Source of the DNA: DATKYQ01 sp964640665 | Lineage (GTDB): Bacteria; Myxococcota; B64-G9 | NCBI GenBank assembly: GCA_964640665.1 | Contig: CAZXHT010000001.1 | Span: 62,001 to 126,000, forward strand | DNA: 64,000 nt | Direction of reading: 5' to 3' | Shown here: piece after piece, positions 50,167 through 58,202 of the stretch | Layout: every line of letters begins with the position of its first letter | How positions within the stretch are numbered: position 1 is the first letter of the stretch | Program-made: the position numbers and the translations under genes | Notes under the pieces: generated by a model | Seen by the model: only the letters and a program-made list of their open reading frames with translations | What the model was told of the DNA's origin: nothing | Database searches by the model: none

Positions 50167-50886
50167 TTACTTCTTCGTTTCCAGCGCGGCCTTGGCTGCG
50201 GCGAAGTCGGCAAACTTGTTGGCCAGGTTGGCGGACATTTGCTTGCTCGCCAGGATATCCCCGAGAACCAGCAAACTGGTTTCACGGCCGTTGTTCACCA
50301 CCACGAAGACATCCTTGTCGCCGTCCTTTTTGAATTTGCAGTCTCCGGGCGTGGGTTTCCACTTGCCGTCTTCGAACATGGACGGTTCGAGTTGTTGGCA
50401 TGTGCCGGATGCGTCCAGCGTCCAGGCCTTATTGGATACACAGGCGACCGCCTGAGAGCCCTTCTTGAGCCCCGCATCGCCGAGACCAATATAGAGCTTG
50501 TCGCCGCTCATGGCGAAGTGATGGACGGTCGATGACGAACCGCCGGCGCTCTTCTCGATTGTCTTCACGGTACAAGGACTGGTGACAACGAAATCGAGAG
50601 TCTTCTCTCTCTTGCCGTTCCAGATGGTGACCTTGCCGGCCTTGACGTCCCAGGCCTCCCGGGAGCCTGACAGCGAACCTGCGACCGACCAGGCGCCTTG
50701 CCAACCTGCATTGATCGCGGACAGATCCCAGGCTGCGAACGGTCCACTGCCGGCGGGCTTTGGCTGCTCCTTGTCGGAGGCACCCGTCGCCGTACCGCCG
50801 GATGTCGAACTTTCTGTTTCCTTGTTGCAACCCGAAAAAGCCAGTAGCGCAATACCCAGAACGATTGTCAGCCATAGCGTCTTCAT
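50167..50886 (-). CDS. Small lipoprotein
   Basis: A 239-residue protein from ATG 50886 (MKTLWLTIVLGIALLAFSGC), chosen for AAGGAGAG upstream. Lipobox FSGC follows a typical signal. A Ser/Thr/Gly linker precedes a beta-rich domain (GAWSVAGSLSGSREAWDVKAG, LDFVVTSPCTVKTIEKSAGG), which ends in a Lys-rich tail. Two or more conserved-looking cysteine pairs suggest disulfides. Family unknown. It is divergent from the HAD gene at 51055, and the 168-base gap between them should hold both promoters, although I cannot place either with confidence. Confidence 0.65.
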   Translation of the reverse strand: MKTLWLTIVLGIALLAFSGCNKETESSTSGGTATGASDKEQPKPAGSGPFAAWDLSAINAGWQGAWSVAGSLSGSREAWDVKAGKVTIWNGKREKTLDFVVTSPCTVKTIEKSAGGSSSTVHHFAMSGDKLYIGLGDAGLKKGSQAVACVSNKAWTLDASGTCQQLEPSMFEDGKWKPTPGDCKFKKDGDKDVFVVVNNGRETSLLVLGDILASKQMSANLANKFADFAAAKAALETKK

Positions 50887-51054
50887 CAAAGCTCTCCTTT
50901 TGAATTTGACTTGCCTGGAATATTGGCACGCGTCAACGCCAATCTCAATGGGAAAGTGACAAATCGCTTTTTTCAAAAATTCTTGGCATCTTGGAACCAA
51001 GCTGGTCTAGAATCAGCCCCTGGTATGAACTCACTCATGAGGAGGCTCGGCTCG

Positions 51055-52137
51055 ATGATCACGAAACATATTCGGAATATCGCCTGGCTCGCATTTGCCT
51101 CGCTGGCACTGGCAGGATGTCCGCAGAAGGAAGAGGCGGCTCGCAAGAAAGAAGCCGCTACCGCCGCCGCGCCTGCGCCTGCACCTGCGGTGCCAACGCC
51201 CGACAAGCTGCTGCCCGGCGCCTGGGAAGCAGACGTGCGGGCCAATCTTATCAAGCTGATCGACGGGCACGGTAAGGGAGCACCGGGATACGATGCGGCC
51301 AAGCCGCCGGTGGTCGTTTTCGATTTCGACAACACCAGCATCCACGGAGACATCGGGCGGGCTTTTTTCGACTACATGGTCAGCCAGCTCAAGATCAAGT
51401 TCACCGGCGAAATATGGAAAGCCCTGCCGGACGACCGGCGCGAGAAGATCCGCGCGGCCTACAAGGCTGTCATGCGTCTGCCGGCCGAAAAACAGGCATC
51501 ATCGCCCGAGCTCCAGGAATACCGCAAGCGGATGCACAACGCCTACTGGAGCCTGTGCCGGCAGCTCGATTCGGCCAAGTGCTACCCCTGGCAGGTTCGC
51601 TTCTACGCAGGTTACGACCCCGACCAGATCAGGCGCATGGCGGGCGATGTCATGAGCAAGGAACTTGCCCGTCCGCTCGGATCGGAACAGATTCGTACAG
51701 ATCCTGACGACAAGACGCCCACCATCACCAGCACCGGTATCCGCATTCACGAAGAGATCCGCTCGCTGATGAACCTGCTGCGCAAGCGCGGCTTCAGCGT
51801 CTGGGTAGTCAGCGCCGGGCCGCAGTGGGTCGTCGCCGGCGCCGCGAATCGCTTCGGCATGAACCGCGACCAGGTGATCGGCATGCGGACAAAACTCGTC
51901 GACGGAAAGCTGACCACCGAGATGGAGCCGCCGCCGACTTTCAAGACCGGCAAGGTCGATGCAATAAAGAAGTTTATTGGCCGGAAACCCGTGCTGGTCA
52001 TTGGAGATTCATGGAGCGACGCCGAGATGATGGGCTACGCAGAGCAGGCGATCCTGATCGACCGTGGCTACGCCGACCTGAAGAAGAAGGCGCTGCAGTC
52101 TGGCTGGTGGATACAGCCGACCTTCCCGGTAAAGTGA
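51055..52137 (+). CDS. HAD-superfamily phosphatase lipoprotein
   Basis: A 360-residue protein from ATG 51055, chosen because GAGGAGG lies about 9 bases upstream. Lipobox LALAGC, then an Ala/Pro-rich linker, then a HAD domain. The nucleophile motif is VFDFDNTSIHGD (residues ~87-98), motif II is in VVSAGPQWV and the acidic motif in VIGDSWSDAEMM (residue ~317). The arrangement is like serine phosphatase or bacterial acid phosphatases with cap insertions. It probably dephosphorylates a small molecule in the periplasm. The next gene starts 5 bases after its stop, so they form one unit. Confidence 0.82.
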   Translation: MITKHIRNIAWLAFASLALAGCPQKEEAARKKEAATAAAPAPAPAVPTPDKLLPGAWEADVRANLIKLIDGHGKGAPGYDAAKPPVVVFDFDNTSIHGDIGRAFFDYMVSQLKIKFTGEIWKALPDDRREKIRAAYKAVMRLPAEKQASSPELQEYRKRMHNAYWSLCRQLDSAKCYPWQVRFYAGYDPDQIRRMAGDVMSKELARPLGSEQIRTDPDDKTPTITSTGIRIHEEIRSLMNLLRKRGFSVWVVSAGPQWVVAGAANRFGMNRDQVIGMRTKLVDGKLTTEMEPPPTFKTGKVDAIKKFIGRKPVLVIGDSWSDAEMMGYAEQAILIDRGYADLKKKALQSGWWIQPTFPVK

Positions 52138-52142
52138 ATCGC

Positions 52143-53759
52143 GTGAAACAAACCCGGCATGGAGATTGCTTATTTACGGCGCTGATCTGCGCCTTGGCTC
52201 TTTGCACGACCCATGCCCGGGCCGCTGACCAACCCGCGATTGGCACCTCCAGCTGCAAGGATTCCTACAATGTCGAGGGCAAGTTCCTGGCCAACCCCGA
52301 CGAATCGGTGCTGATCGCCGGAGTCATCGGCTGGTGCCGTAACAACAAGACCCGACTGCTGTGGGACGAACGCTACGCAAGCGTCGCCCGCCTGTGGAGC
52401 GGCTACCTGATCGAGGGCCAAGCGAGTCCGGGCCGGGCCGTCCCTGTCGAACGCCTGCGCTTCGAGTTGCAGCAGCGCGGCGTGGTTGACGCGAGCGTGG
52501 CACCCTTCTCGGTCGAGGGCGAGATCGAGAAGATGCCGCGACAAATGATCGAGTTTCTCGACCAGCAGGCCAAACGCGGCAGGTACACTCACTTCGCGGT
52601 CGGTGTCACGCGCACACCAGACCAGAAGCGGATGGTCAGCACGCTGCTGCTCGGCTGCCGCCCGGCGATCATCAATCCGCTGCCTGTTTGTCCATCGCCC
52701 GGTGGGCGCCTGGCTCTCGACCTCAAGCTGCTATCCGGCTATCGCCACCCCTACTGGCTGATGACCACTCCCGCGGGCCTGGTCGTCAAGGATTCCCTGC
52801 TTTACGAAGAGGGCGGCTGGCACGGCAAGGTGCCGCTGGATGCCGGACGCGGCGCCTACAAGCTGGAGCTTATCGTCTTGGGCCCCGAGGGACCCGAGGT
52901 GGCCGCGCTGCTGCCCCTCTTCGTGGGCGTCGAGCGCCCGGCCTTGCCGCAGAAAAAAATCCATCCCGCCCCCGGGCGCTATCGCAATCCCGAGGAGGCC
53001 GAAGCTGCACTCTTGCGTCTTACCAACGAGGCTCGGGCAAGATTCTCTCTTCCTCTGCTTGTGACCGACAAGAAACTGGGCGACCTGGCGCGGGAACACG
53101 CCATGCAACTCCTGATGGCCCGCCGGGTGGCCCATCGCACCAGGAAGACCGGCACGCTGGTCGACAGGCTGCGCCGTTCCAACATTCCCTTCGACCGGGC
53201 GCTCGAAAACGTCTCCCTTTCTCCATCGCCCGAGGCGGCCCACGAACGTTTCATGGAAAGCCCGGGACACAGACTTAACATCATCGATCCCGACGTTCGT
53301 CGCATCGGTATCGGCATCGCCATGGAGCGCGGGGCTCAGGACGACGTCATGGCGGTATGCGAAGTCTTCGTCGAAGCCGGAGAATCGGGGCAGACTACCA
53401 GGCTCACCAGTCAAATCGCACGCACCATCAATGCCTGGCGCCGAAAGAAGGGGCGCTTCGACCTCGGGCTCGACGATCAGCTCACGAAAATCGCCAGAAA
53501 CAGCGCGCGACGCCTGGCGGCGATGGGGGACAAGGTCCAACCCCGGGAGGAAGGCAAGCGCCTGGTGGAGCGTCTCGAAGATTCGGGAGCCTTCAGCGCG
53601 ATAACGGTCAGGTATTTCAGAACCGCGAACCCGGCCCGCGTCCTCGGTGTGCCGGAGATCCTCGACGACGACATCAACCGGCTGGGAATCGGTGTCACCA
53701 CGGCCGACAGCCGCTTTCCGGGTGAGCTCTGGATTGCCGTGATCTTCGCGGGCCGTTGA
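52143..53759 (+). CDS. Secreted protein with two CAP/SCP domains
   Basis: A 538-residue protein. GTG 52143 is used (VKQTRHGDCLFTAL), giving a signal peptide that ends near HARAADQ; a GTG three codons earlier overlaps the HAD stop. Residues ~30-280 are an unknown beta-rich domain (RLALDLKLLSGYRHPYWLMTT). Residues ~290-415 are a CAP domain: RLTNEARARFSLPLL, HAMQLLMARRVAHRTRKTG and ERFMESPGHRLNIIDPDVRR, close to bacterial YkwD-type proteins. Residues ~420-538 look like a second, degenerate CAP domain (INAWRRKKGRFDLGLDDQL, INRLGIGVTTADSRF). CAP proteins often act at the cell surface. It ends one base before the large gene at 53761, so coupling is expected. Confidence 0.8.
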   Translation: MKQTRHGDCLFTALICALALCTTHARAADQPAIGTSSCKDSYNVEGKFLANPDESVLIAGVIGWCRNNKTRLLWDERYASVARLWSGYLIEGQASPGRAVPVERLRFELQQRGVVDASVAPFSVEGEIEKMPRQMIEFLDQQAKRGRYTHFAVGVTRTPDQKRMVSTLLLGCRPAIINPLPVCPSPGGRLALDLKLLSGYRHPYWLMTTPAGLVVKDSLLYEEGGWHGKVPLDAGRGAYKLELIVLGPEGPEVAALLPLFVGVERPALPQKKIHPAPGRYRNPEEAEAALLRLTNEARARFSLPLLVTDKKLGDLAREHAMQLLMARRVAHRTRKTGTLVDRLRRSNIPFDRALENVSLSPSPEAAHERFMESPGHRLNIIDPDVRRIGIGIAMERGAQDDVMAVCEVFVEAGESGQTTRLTSQIARTINAWRRKKGRFDLGLDDQLTKIARNSARRLAAMGDKVQPREEGKRLVERLEDSGAFSAITVRYFRTANPARVLGVPEILDDDINRLGIGVTTADSRFPGELWIAVIFAGR

Positions 53760-53760
53760 A

Positions 53761-56700
53761 ATGCCAGGCGACAAAGCAGCGCAGGTTTCGACAATCTACC
53801 ATCCGCGGCTTTTTGCCTATCGTCAACTCATCGTGACCCTCGGCGCGTCCGGCGCCGCCGGTACCGAAGGCGGATCCATCTGGCTGGACTTCCTCAATCG
53901 CCTGCCGGTCACCCTGGGGGAGAGCGCGGCCAACCGCAGCGTGCGCTTCTCGGTCAGTGACCGTGTTCACCAGACGATCGTCAGGGGAATCGACGGCCTG
54001 GTAGACCTCGTCAAGCGCCGCGCCGACGCAGAATACGACCGCGAGAAGAAGAAGGCCCTCCTGCCCGACGAACGCATGCGCGCCATCCTGTGGCCCAGGC
54101 GGTTTTGCCCGCGCACCATCTCCGAGGAAAGTCCGCTGAGGGCCGTGGTCGCACAAAGCTTGGCGGAAACGCCCGACCTGGACGCAGGCGTTCTCGAGAG
54201 CTGGTTGTGCCGCGCCGGGGGCGGAGAGGCGCTTTTCAACCTGCTGGTATCGAGCGCCTCGATGGCGCTGGCCATGTCGCGTGAGCAACCGGCCTATTCG
54301 GGTATCTCCTTGATGACGCACCTGGCCCTGCTCAACACCCTGCTGGATGTCAAGGGACGCGTCAAGCAGGCGAGTGTCAAGAACATGAGCTACGCCCGTC
54401 TCGAGCGCAGCGTGGGCATGGCGATACATGCCTGCTTCTCCCGGGCGATTCGAGACGCGCAGGCTTCGGGAATGCCGTCTGTGGGCAGCGCCATGTACGC
54501 TGATTCATTGGTTGTGCTCACCAGCTTGAGCCCGGCGCCGTTCGTTTTCATTCGTCAGGATGAGTTGGCGACCGACATCAACCCCTTCGGCCTGTCACGG
54601 GAGATCGTTGCGGCGCTCGGTCCGGCATACCAGGCGACCCTCGAGCGCGGCAACGATCCGGTGCATTTGCTGAGTGGCTGCCTGATGGCGGTACATGGAC
54701 AGAAGACCGTATTCGACCTGCTGATGCCGCTGGCGGTCTGCGAGGCCTTTCGCCGGCTGGCTCTCGATCACCTGCTGGCCTGTGAGGATCCCGACAGCGA
54801 GTGCGATCGACTCCTGGGCAGGTCCTTCCCGTCCAACGACGCAATCCTTTCGGTGCTCTCCGATGCAGACCTGCTTTCGGAGATCGCCACACAACTCGAA
54901 CAACGCATCGAGGACGGGCGGCACACGGGCAAGATGCTTCCCCACACTCGCAGACTGCTGTTGGCGGTCGAGCGCCTCCGCAAGGACGGCTCTCCCGGCG
55001 CGCATTCCGACAGGAATTCCGTCTACCTGCAGGAGATGGTCGAACGTTTCCTGCTCTACCGGCTCGACGAGTTCGCCATGTCCCATCTCGGACAGGCCCG
55101 TCGGCGGGTCGTGGATCGCCGAACGCAAGCCGGCACTTCGCAACTGATCCAGGAATACGAAGCCGGCAAGCTCTATCGTATTGCCGATGACGACATGCCG
55201 CTGATCAAGGCGCGGGTCGTCTCCGATCAGGGACAGCTGTTCGTCGACCTCAAGGGTTACACCCGGAGAACCGCCAAGGCGAAAGAACTCGTCATGGCGG
55301 ACTTTCTCAAGAAGGAATTCTACGAGCCGATCCTCGAGGCGGGTCGCAAGTACTGCCAGGGAGGTTCCATGTTGCCGGAGGAAGACAACATCCGCCTGGT
55401 GAACCTCCTCGGCGACGCTGTCGCCTTCTCGGGGAATATCGTCTCGCTCGTCAAGCTGGCTCGCGACATCCAGAACATCTTCCGTGACTACAGGCGCAAG
55501 ATCGAGCAACAAGCACCGCTCGAGGAACAAGATGCCTACCGGGTCATCAGTCGCCGAGTCGAAGATCAACGCTCCGGAATCCTGGCGGAGCTCGAAAAAC
55601 TGTCAAGCGAGTTGGCAGATGCCAAGCAAGAAGTGTTTCGCAGAAGCGCCCTGGATGCATCCGAGAAGGTAAGGCAGCTGCAAAAAGATTTCGAAAACCA
55701 GTTCGCAGATGCGGCCAATCGGCACCGCGTTTGCAAAACCAGGCTGGATGCGGAAAAGGATCCCGCCGAGCGTAAGAAGCTTACGGCCGAGCGCGACCAA
55801 CTCAGACAAGCTCATGACAATATCAAGGAACGGCGCCGGCAAATCACACAAGAACTCAAGGCCCAAGGCGGTGATGCACTCTCCCGCCGCCTGACTGATC
55901 TGTTGTGCCAAAACCACCTGAAACAGATCAGGCAAACCGAAGATCGCCTACTGGTTCTCAAGCAGGAAGACCGGGCTCTCGAGGAGGCGCTGGAACAAGA
56001 ACGCCGTATACACCTGGGAGCCGAATTGGAGGCCGGACTGTTCATATCATACGGAGTCGCCCCGGAAGTAATCAGCATCGAGGACGACGTCTGGGGAACC
56101 CAGCGGGTCTCCATCAGCGAGCGGATAAACGAGGCTGCCCGGGGCACCGCTCGCAACGCCGCCGTCTTGTCCGCCTTGCATGAGGCCCTGGCAGGCGCCC
56201 GTCTCGATAGAAGCAACCCGCGACTCGAATTGCCACACAGGGTCTTCATTTCGGAAACAGGCGCCTTGAGGCTAGAGCCCTCGGCATATCGCCTGTGGGG
56301 CAAGGCCATCGAAGAACACGATCGGGGACAGCTCGACGAATTTATGGCGATCTTGCGCAAACAGTTCGAGCAGGCCGGCGACAGGCAAACGGCCGGCCAT
56401 GCCAAGGCCGGCTCTGCGAAGACCGGCAGCGACATCTACAACCTGGGAGAAGCGCTCAGCGCCGGAGCCCTGGACGCCTACCTGCGGCAGACGCGGCATA
56501 CCCATTTTTTCTTTCGCCTGCAGGTTCGAAGCGGTGAATTGCACTCCGAACTGCGGGACAATTTTTTCTTCCCGGAGGAGGTAAACAGCCTGGTGGTCGG
56601 GCGACGGATGGGAGATGAGCTGTCGATCGAGGAAGTGGAGATTTTTCGTTACGTGGGCCAGATACTCTTCCGAGGATTCGAGGTCACTCGCCCTACTCCA

Positions 56701-56823
56701 GTCTACGAGATCCTGCGCCAGCGCAGCCCTTTTTTACAACTGCTCATCAGACACCATGTTCCGGCCTGGCTGAAAGAGGCATCCGCAAATCCAGAATGCA
56801 AGATAGAAAAATTAATTGACTAA
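53761..56823 (+). CDS. 1020-residue protein with a class III nucleotidyl cyclase-like domain split by a coiled coil
   Basis: Residues ~1-490 form a large, mostly helical domain I do not recognise. From ~490 the sequence follows the class III cyclase pattern: LFVDLKGYTRR (494-502, metal Asp at 496), LVNLLGDAVAF (metal Asp at 552), then SERINEAARG (786-795) with the transition-state Asn and Arg. Between the last two lies a coiled coil of roughly 170-200 residues (about 570-760; KLSSELADAKQEVFRRS, ERDQLRQAHDNIKERR), where ordinary cyclases have a short linker. The positions that choose the base carry Asn and Glu, which match neither adenylate nor guanylate enzymes. No signal peptide or membrane segment is seen. 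It follows the CAP gene by one base. Confidence 0.6.
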   Translation: MPGDKAAQVSTIYHPRLFAYRQLIVTLGASGAAGTEGGSIWLDFLNRLPVTLGESAANRSVRFSVSDRVHQTIVRGIDGLVDLVKRRADAEYDREKKKALLPDERMRAILWPRRFCPRTISEESPLRAVVAQSLAETPDLDAGVLESWLCRAGGGEALFNLLVSSASMALAMSREQPAYSGISLMTHLALLNTLLDVKGRVKQASVKNMSYARLERSVGMAIHACFSRAIRDAQASGMPSVGSAMYADSLVVLTSLSPAPFVFIRQDELATDINPFGLSREIVAALGPAYQATLERGNDPVHLLSGCLMAVHGQKTVFDLLMPLAVCEAFRRLALDHLLACEDPDSECDRLLGRSFPSNDAILSVLSDADLLSEIATQLEQRIEDGRHTGKMLPHTRRLLLAVERLRKDGSPGAHSDRNSVYLQEMVERFLLYRLDEFAMSHLGQARRRVVDRRTQAGTSQLIQEYEAGKLYRIADDDMPLIKARVVSDQGQLFVDLKGYTRRTAKAKELVMADFLKKEFYEPILEAGRKYCQGGSMLPEEDNIRLVNLLGDAVAFSGNIVSLVKLARDIQNIFRDYRRKIEQQAPLEEQDAYRVISRRVEDQRSGILAELEKLSSELADAKQEVFRRSALDASEKVRQLQKDFENQFADAANRHRVCKTRLDAEKDPAERKKLTAERDQLRQAHDNIKERRRQITQELKAQGGDALSRRLTDLLCQNHLKQIRQTEDRLLVLKQEDRALEEALEQERRIHLGAELEAGLFISYGVAPEVISIEDDVWGTQRVSISERINEAARGTARNAAVLSALHEALAGARLDRSNPRLELPHRVFISETGALRLEPSAYRLWGKAIEEHDRGQLDEFMAILRKQFEQAGDRQTAGHAKAGSAKTGSDIYNLGEALSAGALDAYLRQTRHTHFFFRLQVRSGELHSELRDNFFFPEEVNSLVVGRRMGDELSIEEVEIFRYVGQILFRGFEVTRPTPVYEILRQRSPFLQLLIRHHVPAWLKEASANPECKIEKLID

Positions 56824-56830
56824 GGCAGTT

Positions 56831-57913
56831 TCAGAAGCGTCCCGACAGGATCAAGCCGAGACCGCCGGAAGGGTTGTTGCACGGCCCAATGGTCAGTCCC
56901 GGGTCATCCGTTCGTTCAGCGGAAGGCCGGTCGCCGCTCTTGACCAAAAAGAGGATCAGTGATCCGGCCAAGAGCACGCCGCCGGAAGCAGAAAAAATAC
57001 TTGTCATTACCGGCCGCTTGGTTGTCACGCCCAGGGCAACGCCGGTGCCGGCCAAGCCGGCGCCCAGCCCGAGGAAGGTCCAGGCCATGACTTTTCGCAG
57101 GGTGTTGCTGGAGGATCGAGCCTTGACTTCTACGGGAGAGGACTTCTCCTTATCATCTTCAACCGGCACCTTGGGCCGCTTGCGCTCGTAAAGCAGCCCG
57201 ACCACCATGGCGTTCTTCAAATCCACCTTGAGGCGAGCCAACTGGTTGTATCGGATAACAACAAACTTGGAAAACTCCCCGTAGCCATCCTTGGTGATGC
57301 GCAGAATGTGCTTGCCAGGCGCAAGCCCGGCAATGGGCTTTGACAGGGGCGTTGTCGCCACCTGTTGCCCGTCCAGGCTGACGAGGGCGCCTGTCTCCGA
57401 GACATCCAGCGACAGAGATCCGACCCAACGCGTTGGAACCAGCAGTCGAACCAGGATCTCGTCCAGGGCCGAACGAAGCTCGTTCGTGGAAAGCGGCAGA
57501 CTGATCGCGGCCTTTCGCAGTTGCGCCCCGGTCTTGCCGTCCAGCAGTCTCATGTCCAAAGTGATCTGGTCGCCCAATCCTCCCAGTGTTCCAGATAAAA
57601 GCCAGTGCACCCCCAGCGCCTTGGCCGTCTTGTCCAGCGAGGCATCCGAAGGCACATGATTGGCATGCAGCCGCGCGCGGGCTTTCTTTTCGTCCAGCAG
57701 GCGAAAGCCCGGCAGGCGCTTGACCGCCGTGGAAAGCTCGTAACGCACCCGGCGCGCCCGCTCGGCCTCCAGGCCCAGGGTGCGCAGATTCCAAACGGCC
57801 AGCGTCTGGGCAGGCTCATGCCTCGCGGCGCGTTTCATGCCACCCGGCCCGGCCATGACAGGCGCAGTCAGAAAAATTACAAGCAGACAGTATGACGAAA
57901 GTAAAAATCTCAT
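56831..57913 (-). CDS. PEGA-domain membrane protein
   Basis: A 360-residue protein with a signal peptide (cleavage near PVMAG). Residues ~35-165 look like a CsgG/TolB-type N-terminal domain (LAVWNLRTLGLEAERARRV, LGVHWLLSGTLGGLGDQI). Residues ~170-235 are a PEGA domain (SLDVSETGALVSLDGQQV, LAPGKHILRITKDGYG). One or two hydrophobic segments follow (AWTFLGLGAGLAGTGVALGV and GGVLLAGSLILFLV), then a Gly-rich end. PEGA proteins are common in myxobacteria and often have surface roles. It is convergent with the split-cyclase gene, 7 bases apart. A good promoter lies at 57944-57973. Confidence 0.8.
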   Translation of the reverse strand: MRFLLSSYCLLVIFLTAPVMAGPGGMKRAARHEPAQTLAVWNLRTLGLEAERARRVRYELSTAVKRLPGFRLLDEKKARARLHANHVPSDASLDKTAKALGVHWLLSGTLGGLGDQITLDMRLLDGKTGAQLRKAAISLPLSTNELRSALDEILVRLLVPTRWVGSLSLDVSETGALVSLDGQQVATTPLSKPIAGLAPGKHILRITKDGYGEFSKFVVIRYNQLARLKVDLKNAMVVGLLYERKRPKVPVEDDKEKSSPVEVKARSSSNTLRKVMAWTFLGLGAGLAGTGVALGVTTKRPVMTSIFSASGGVLLAGSLILFLVKSGDRPSAERTDDPGLTIGPCNNPSGGLGLILSGRF

Positions 57914-57943
57914 GAGATGTTCCCTGGAACCTCGCGCCGAATC

Positions 57944-57973
57944 ATGATAGCAACCGGGTCAGAGAGGTGTCAA
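57944..57973 (-). promoter_or_regulatory. Promoter of the PEGA-domain gene
   Basis: Read leftward, TTGACA (57973-57968) and TATCAT (57949-57944) are 18 bases apart, with predicted start near 57937 and an AGGGAA ribosome-binding site before the ATG at 57913. Confidence 0.5.
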
Positions 57974-58010
57974 ACAGTCCTGGCATCCGGTGAATGATAG
58001 GCTCGGAGAC

Positions 58011-58202
58011 ATGAAAATAGACGAAGAATTGCTGGGCATGCTGTCTTGCCCCAGGTGTAAAGGAAATGTCCGCCTGAACGCGGCGGGGGACAGGTTTGTC
58101 TGCGTCCGCTGCAAGCTTCAATACGAGGTCAAGGACGGCATACCGATAATGCTGGTGGACGAGGCCAAGCCAATTGATGTAACCGGTCCTTCTCTCACCT
58201 GA
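58011..58202 (+). CDS. Trm112/UPF0434-type zinc-binding protein
   Basis: A 63-residue protein from ATG 58011, with GGAG just upstream. The pattern LLGMLSCPRCKGNVRL, FVCVRCKLQYEVKDGIPIMLVDEA matches the Trm112-like (YcaR/UPF0434) family, with two CxxC pairs for a zinc. Members activate methyltransferases in eukaryotes and archaea; bacterial ones are poorly known. Its last eight bases overlap the 3' end of the convergent radical SAM gene. A SAM methyltransferase is encoded about 1.5 kb away, but on the other strand, so any partnership is only a guess. Confidence 0.85.
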   Translation: MKIDEELLGMLSCPRCKGNVRLNAAGDRFVCVRCKLQYEVKDGIPIMLVDEAKPIDVTGPSLT

